Positions 61,870-64,000 of a DNA stretch of 64,000 nt are shown here, piece after piece. The translations under genes and the position numbers were made by a program. The notes under the pieces are model-generated. The model was not told the origin of the DNA. It saw only the letters and a program-made list of their open reading frames with translations, and ran no database searches. The DNA is from Salinivibrio sp. ES.052 (GTDB lineage Bacteria; Pseudomonadota; Gammaproteobacteria; Enterobacterales; Vibrionaceae): assembly GCF_900141775.1 (NCBI RefSeq), contig NZ_FSRI01000001.1, positions 558,001-622,000 on the forward strand, given 5' to 3'. Every line of letters starts with the position of its first letter. Position 1 is the stretch's first letter.

Positions 61870-61956
61870 GCCCCGGTGGTGGAATTGGTAGACACAAGGG
61901 ATTTAAAATCCCTCGACGTTCGCGTTGTGCCGGTTCAAGTCCGGCCCGGGGCACCA
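61870..61956 (+). tRNA. tRNA-Leu (TAA)
   Basis: Acceptor GCCCCGG / CCGGGGC, anticodon loop ATTTAAAAT (anticodon TAA), long variable arm as expected for leucine, and encoded CCA. Confidence 0.95.
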
Positions 61957-61966
61957 TCATTAAGCA

Positions 61967-61995
61967 AAACGGCGACCATTATGGTCGCCGTTTTT
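61967..61995 (+). terminator. Terminator after the tRNA cluster
   Basis: AACGGCGACCAT and ATGGTCGCCGTT form a near-continuous stem followed by TTTTT. Confidence 0.9.
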
Positions 61996-62118
61996 GTTTG
62001 TCTTCAATAATTAATCGGTTTTTCTATACAACACTTCGTCTATAAACCCCGCCTTCCATAAAAAAGAAGAGGCAGCCAATGGCAACTGCTTTCTTGTTAA
62101 TAGATAAACATACTGGCG

Positions 62119-62340
62119 CTATACCATACTCAAGCACTGTATTTCGTTAGCGTGCGCTAAACGGTACTGTATATCCTGGTTTCCCTGGCAAGCACATTGG
62201 CGGATTATGACGCCACGCTTGATCCAGGTTTCCATCATCGCCTCAACCCCATCGGGACTGAGGCCATAGGTGTTGGCAAGCTCGCGTCGACTAATGACAC
62301 CCGCCTGAATGACACTGGTTTTGAGCTTTTGTAGGATCAT
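62119..62340 (-). CDS. feoC: FeoC, iron-transport accessory protein
   Basis: A 73-aa winged-helix protein accompanying FeoB. The start MILQKLKTSVIQAGVISRRE and LANTYGLSPDGVEAMMETWI match FeoC. A CACQG element supplies a Cys pair, a reduced version of the cysteine loop that binds iron-sulphur in some FeoC. ATG at 62340 is chosen by homology; the gene overlaps the end of feoB by 50 bases. It may stabilise or regulate FeoB. Confidence 0.85.
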   Translation of the reverse strand: MILQKLKTSVIQAGVISRRELANTYGLSPDGVEAMMETWIKRGVIIRQCACQGNQDIQYRLAHANEIQCLSMV

Positions 62341-64000
62341 AATAGGTCTCCTTAAACCAATGAGGGTGACGACCGATATAGCGCATGAATGCAACCACAC
62401 CAATGAAAAGGACAGAGAAACTGATAATGTACGTCGTTGCTTGTGTGGTTGAGACGCCGAGCTGACTGATTTGAAAACAAAGGATGGCGCCGCTACTGGC
62501 TAAAAGCATTGACCACCCGGCAATAAACAACGCGAAACGACGGCCAAATTCGCGCGTATAGGCTCCCATGGCAGCGACACAGGGAGTATAAAGTAAGATC
62601 ACGATGAGGTAGGCCATCACACTCGCTGTGGAGCTGAACTGGCGATGTAGATTATCAAACGTGGTCATGCTGACTTCTTGCGCTTGGGCGGCCACTTCGG
62701 TGTTTTCAATATCACCGACACTGATGGCAAGTGGATCTGAATAATCAATGCCAAATAAATTGGCAGGAATACTTTGGACGGCCTCGACCAGAGCATCGCG
62801 CATGGAACCGTCTTCCTCTACCGCCTCTGTCGGTGCATAGAGGTTATTTAATGTTCCGACAACCGCCTCTTTAGCAAATAAACCGGTCACTAACCCCACG
62901 GTGGCAGGCCAGTTATCTTTCTCGATACCAATAGGGGCGAGAGCCGGCGTGACAATTTGCGCAGCTTTGGATAAGACTGACGATTCACTGTCTTCATGAC
63001 CGAAAGTACCATCGGTCCCGAGTGAATTAAAGAAAGTTAAGATGGTCACCACTATCACAATGGTTTTTCCTGCGCCCAACACGAAACGACGTAGCTTTTG
63101 CCAAGTATTGTTCATGATATGGCGTAAACGGGGCAGCTCGTAGTCCGGCAGTGTCATCAATAGGCTTTCACTTTGGCCCGGGTATAGGGTGTGGCGCAAG
63201 ATTAAGCCAGTGAGCACGGCTGCTGCAATGCCGAGTAAGTAGAGAGCAAATACCAGGTTTTGTCCGTTTTGCGGAAAGAAAGCTGCAGCAAACAACGCGT
63301 AAACTGGGAGACGTGCGCCGCATGACATAAAGGTGGCCATCGCTGCAGCGGTTTTGCGCTCGTGAACTTGCTCTAGCGTACGTGTTGCCATGACGGCAGG
63401 CACCGTACAACCAAAGCCGAGGATCAGTGGCACAAACGCTTTACCTGGTAAGCCAATTTTTTGCATCAAACCATCGAGTAAAAAGGCAGCACGAGCCATA
63501 TAACCCGTGCTTTCTAATACGGTTAAAAACAAATATAGGCCCGCGATGACAGGAATAAAGGTCGCAACGGTCTGTATCCCTCCTCCCACGCCATCAGCAA
63601 GCAGCGTCACGATTGCCACTGGCAATACACCGTCAAGAAGCTGGTGGGTGCCATCGACTAAAACAGCACCCGCGGCAATATCAAAAAAGTCGATAAAGGC
63701 GCCGCCAATACTGATCGCAAAGACAAACATGGCGTACAGAACAGCGAGTAAAATAGGCAGCGATAAAAAAGGGTTGAGGATCACCTTGTCGAGTTTTTCG
63801 GTTTTGTTGCGGCTTAAGTGACGATGCTCACGCCGTGTGTTATGCACCAGATCGCGAATATAGCTGTAGCGCGTATCGGCAATAAGAATGTCGGTATCTT
63901 GTCCTGCCAGTGATAGACAAGCCTTGGAAAATGACACTTGTAGAGAGGCATCATTACCATCAGGTAAACGACCTCGTTCGAGACATTCCAGCAAATGGGC
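62291..64000 (-). CDS. feoB: Ferrous iron transporter FeoB (N-terminal part outside the window)
   Basis: The frame runs to the window edge; 570 residues are visible. The G domain lies beyond 64000. What is seen is the membrane domain: the first Gate motif (GCTVPAVMATRTLEQVHERK), the following MSCGARLPVYALFAAAFFP, and the second Gate (LLYTPCVAAMGAYTREFGRR). The C-terminus ends in cysteines (QCHSGGCH), a form typical of Vibrio FeoB. It imports Fe(II) across the inner membrane. The stop lies inside feoC. Confidence 0.93.
   Translation of the reverse strand, partial: AHLLECLERGRLPDGNDASLQVSFSKACLSLAGQDTDILIADTRYSYIRDLVHNTRREHRHLSRNKTEKLDKVILNPFLSLPILLAVLYAMFVFAISIGGAFIDFFDIAAGAVLVDGTHQLLDGVLPVAIVTLLADGVGGGIQTVATFIPVIAGLYLFLTVLESTGYMARAAFLLDGLMQKIGLPGKAFVPLILGFGCTVPAVMATRTLEQVHERKTAAAMATFMSCGARLPVYALFAAAFFPQNGQNLVFALYLLGIAAAVLTGLILRHTLYPGQSESLLMTLPDYELPRLRHIMNNTWQKLRRFVLGAGKTIVIVVTILTFFNSLGTDGTFGHEDSESSVLSKAAQIVTPALAPIGIEKDNWPATVGLVTGLFAKEAVVGTLNNLYAPTEAVEEDGSMRDALVEAVQSIPANLFGIDYSDPLAISVGDIENTEVAAQAQEVSMTTFDNLHRQFSSTASVMAYLIVILLYTPCVAAMGAYTREFGRRFALFIAGWSMLLASSGAILCFQISQLGVSTTQATTYIISFSVLFIGVVAFMRYIGRHPHWFKETYYDPTKAQNQCHSGGCH

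Overview
The window reads as a chromosomal segment of a marine or halophilic member of the Vibrionaceae. The evidence is the gene order: a mannose-type PTS with manA, rbsDACBKR, a chitin-oligosaccharide ABC operon beside a ChiS-type hybrid sensor, rne-rluC, yceD-rpmF-plsX-fabHDG-acpP-fabF-pabC-mltG-tmk-holB-ycfH-ptsG, tfoX, and feoB-feoC. The roughly balanced base composition suggests Salinivibrio or a close relative; that genus call is inference.

Layout. 1-2.1 kb: a partial DUF1266 gene and a small membrane GGDEF protein bracketed by a 15-bp inverted repeat. 2.1-11.1 kb: sugar uptake. This holds manA, a fructose-family IIABC permease, an AraC regulator and free-standing IIA and IIB genes, then an ascorbate-type (UlaABC-like) PTS with a LacI/GntR-type repressor and a striking triple-palindrome operator. 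11.2-20 kb: a periplasmic DUF4432 (aldose-epimerase-like) protein, a 69-aa orphan gene, the ribose operon with an RbsR operator, and an RluA-family pseudouridine synthase. 20.2-23.9 kb: small genes (membrane protein, lipoprotein, YciI, a 37-aa protein), a REP-associated tyrosine transposase (RAYT) and miaE. 23.9-38 kb: the chitin-oligosaccharide operon (binding protein, two permeases, two ATPases, GH9, GH20) and ChiS. 38-57.7 kb: conserved housekeeping genes for RNA processing, phospholipid and fatty acid synthesis, DNA replication and glucose uptake, interrupted only by a Fic/Doc-type toxin-antitoxin pair. 57.7-64 kb: lysO, an HDOD protein, a Lon-N-like protein, tfoX, four tRNAs, feoC and the 3' part of feoB.

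The most unusual signal is a dispersed short repeat with core GGGACAGNCAC, usually followed by TTT. There are several dozen copies between about 11.1 and 34.5 kb, in both orientations, singly, in tandem and in head-to-head hairpins. They cluster around the RAYT gene at 21787-22728, the expected mobilising enzyme. The repeats fill intergenic gaps and have also entered a coding sequence: the GH9 enzyme carries nine cores in two blocks that are read through in frame as low-complexity linkers (GTGTF, GDRHF, GTDTV types). A near-consensus LexA box lies just upstream of the RAYT gene, suggesting SOS control. The housekeeping block from 41 to 57 kb has no clear copies.

How the genes work together: PTS permeases, the ribose ABC system and the chitin-oligosaccharide ABC system feed sugars to central metabolism. 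ChiS and the binding protein control chitin uptake, and tfoX links chitin growth to natural competence in this family. The fab cluster supplies acyl chains through ACP to PlsX.
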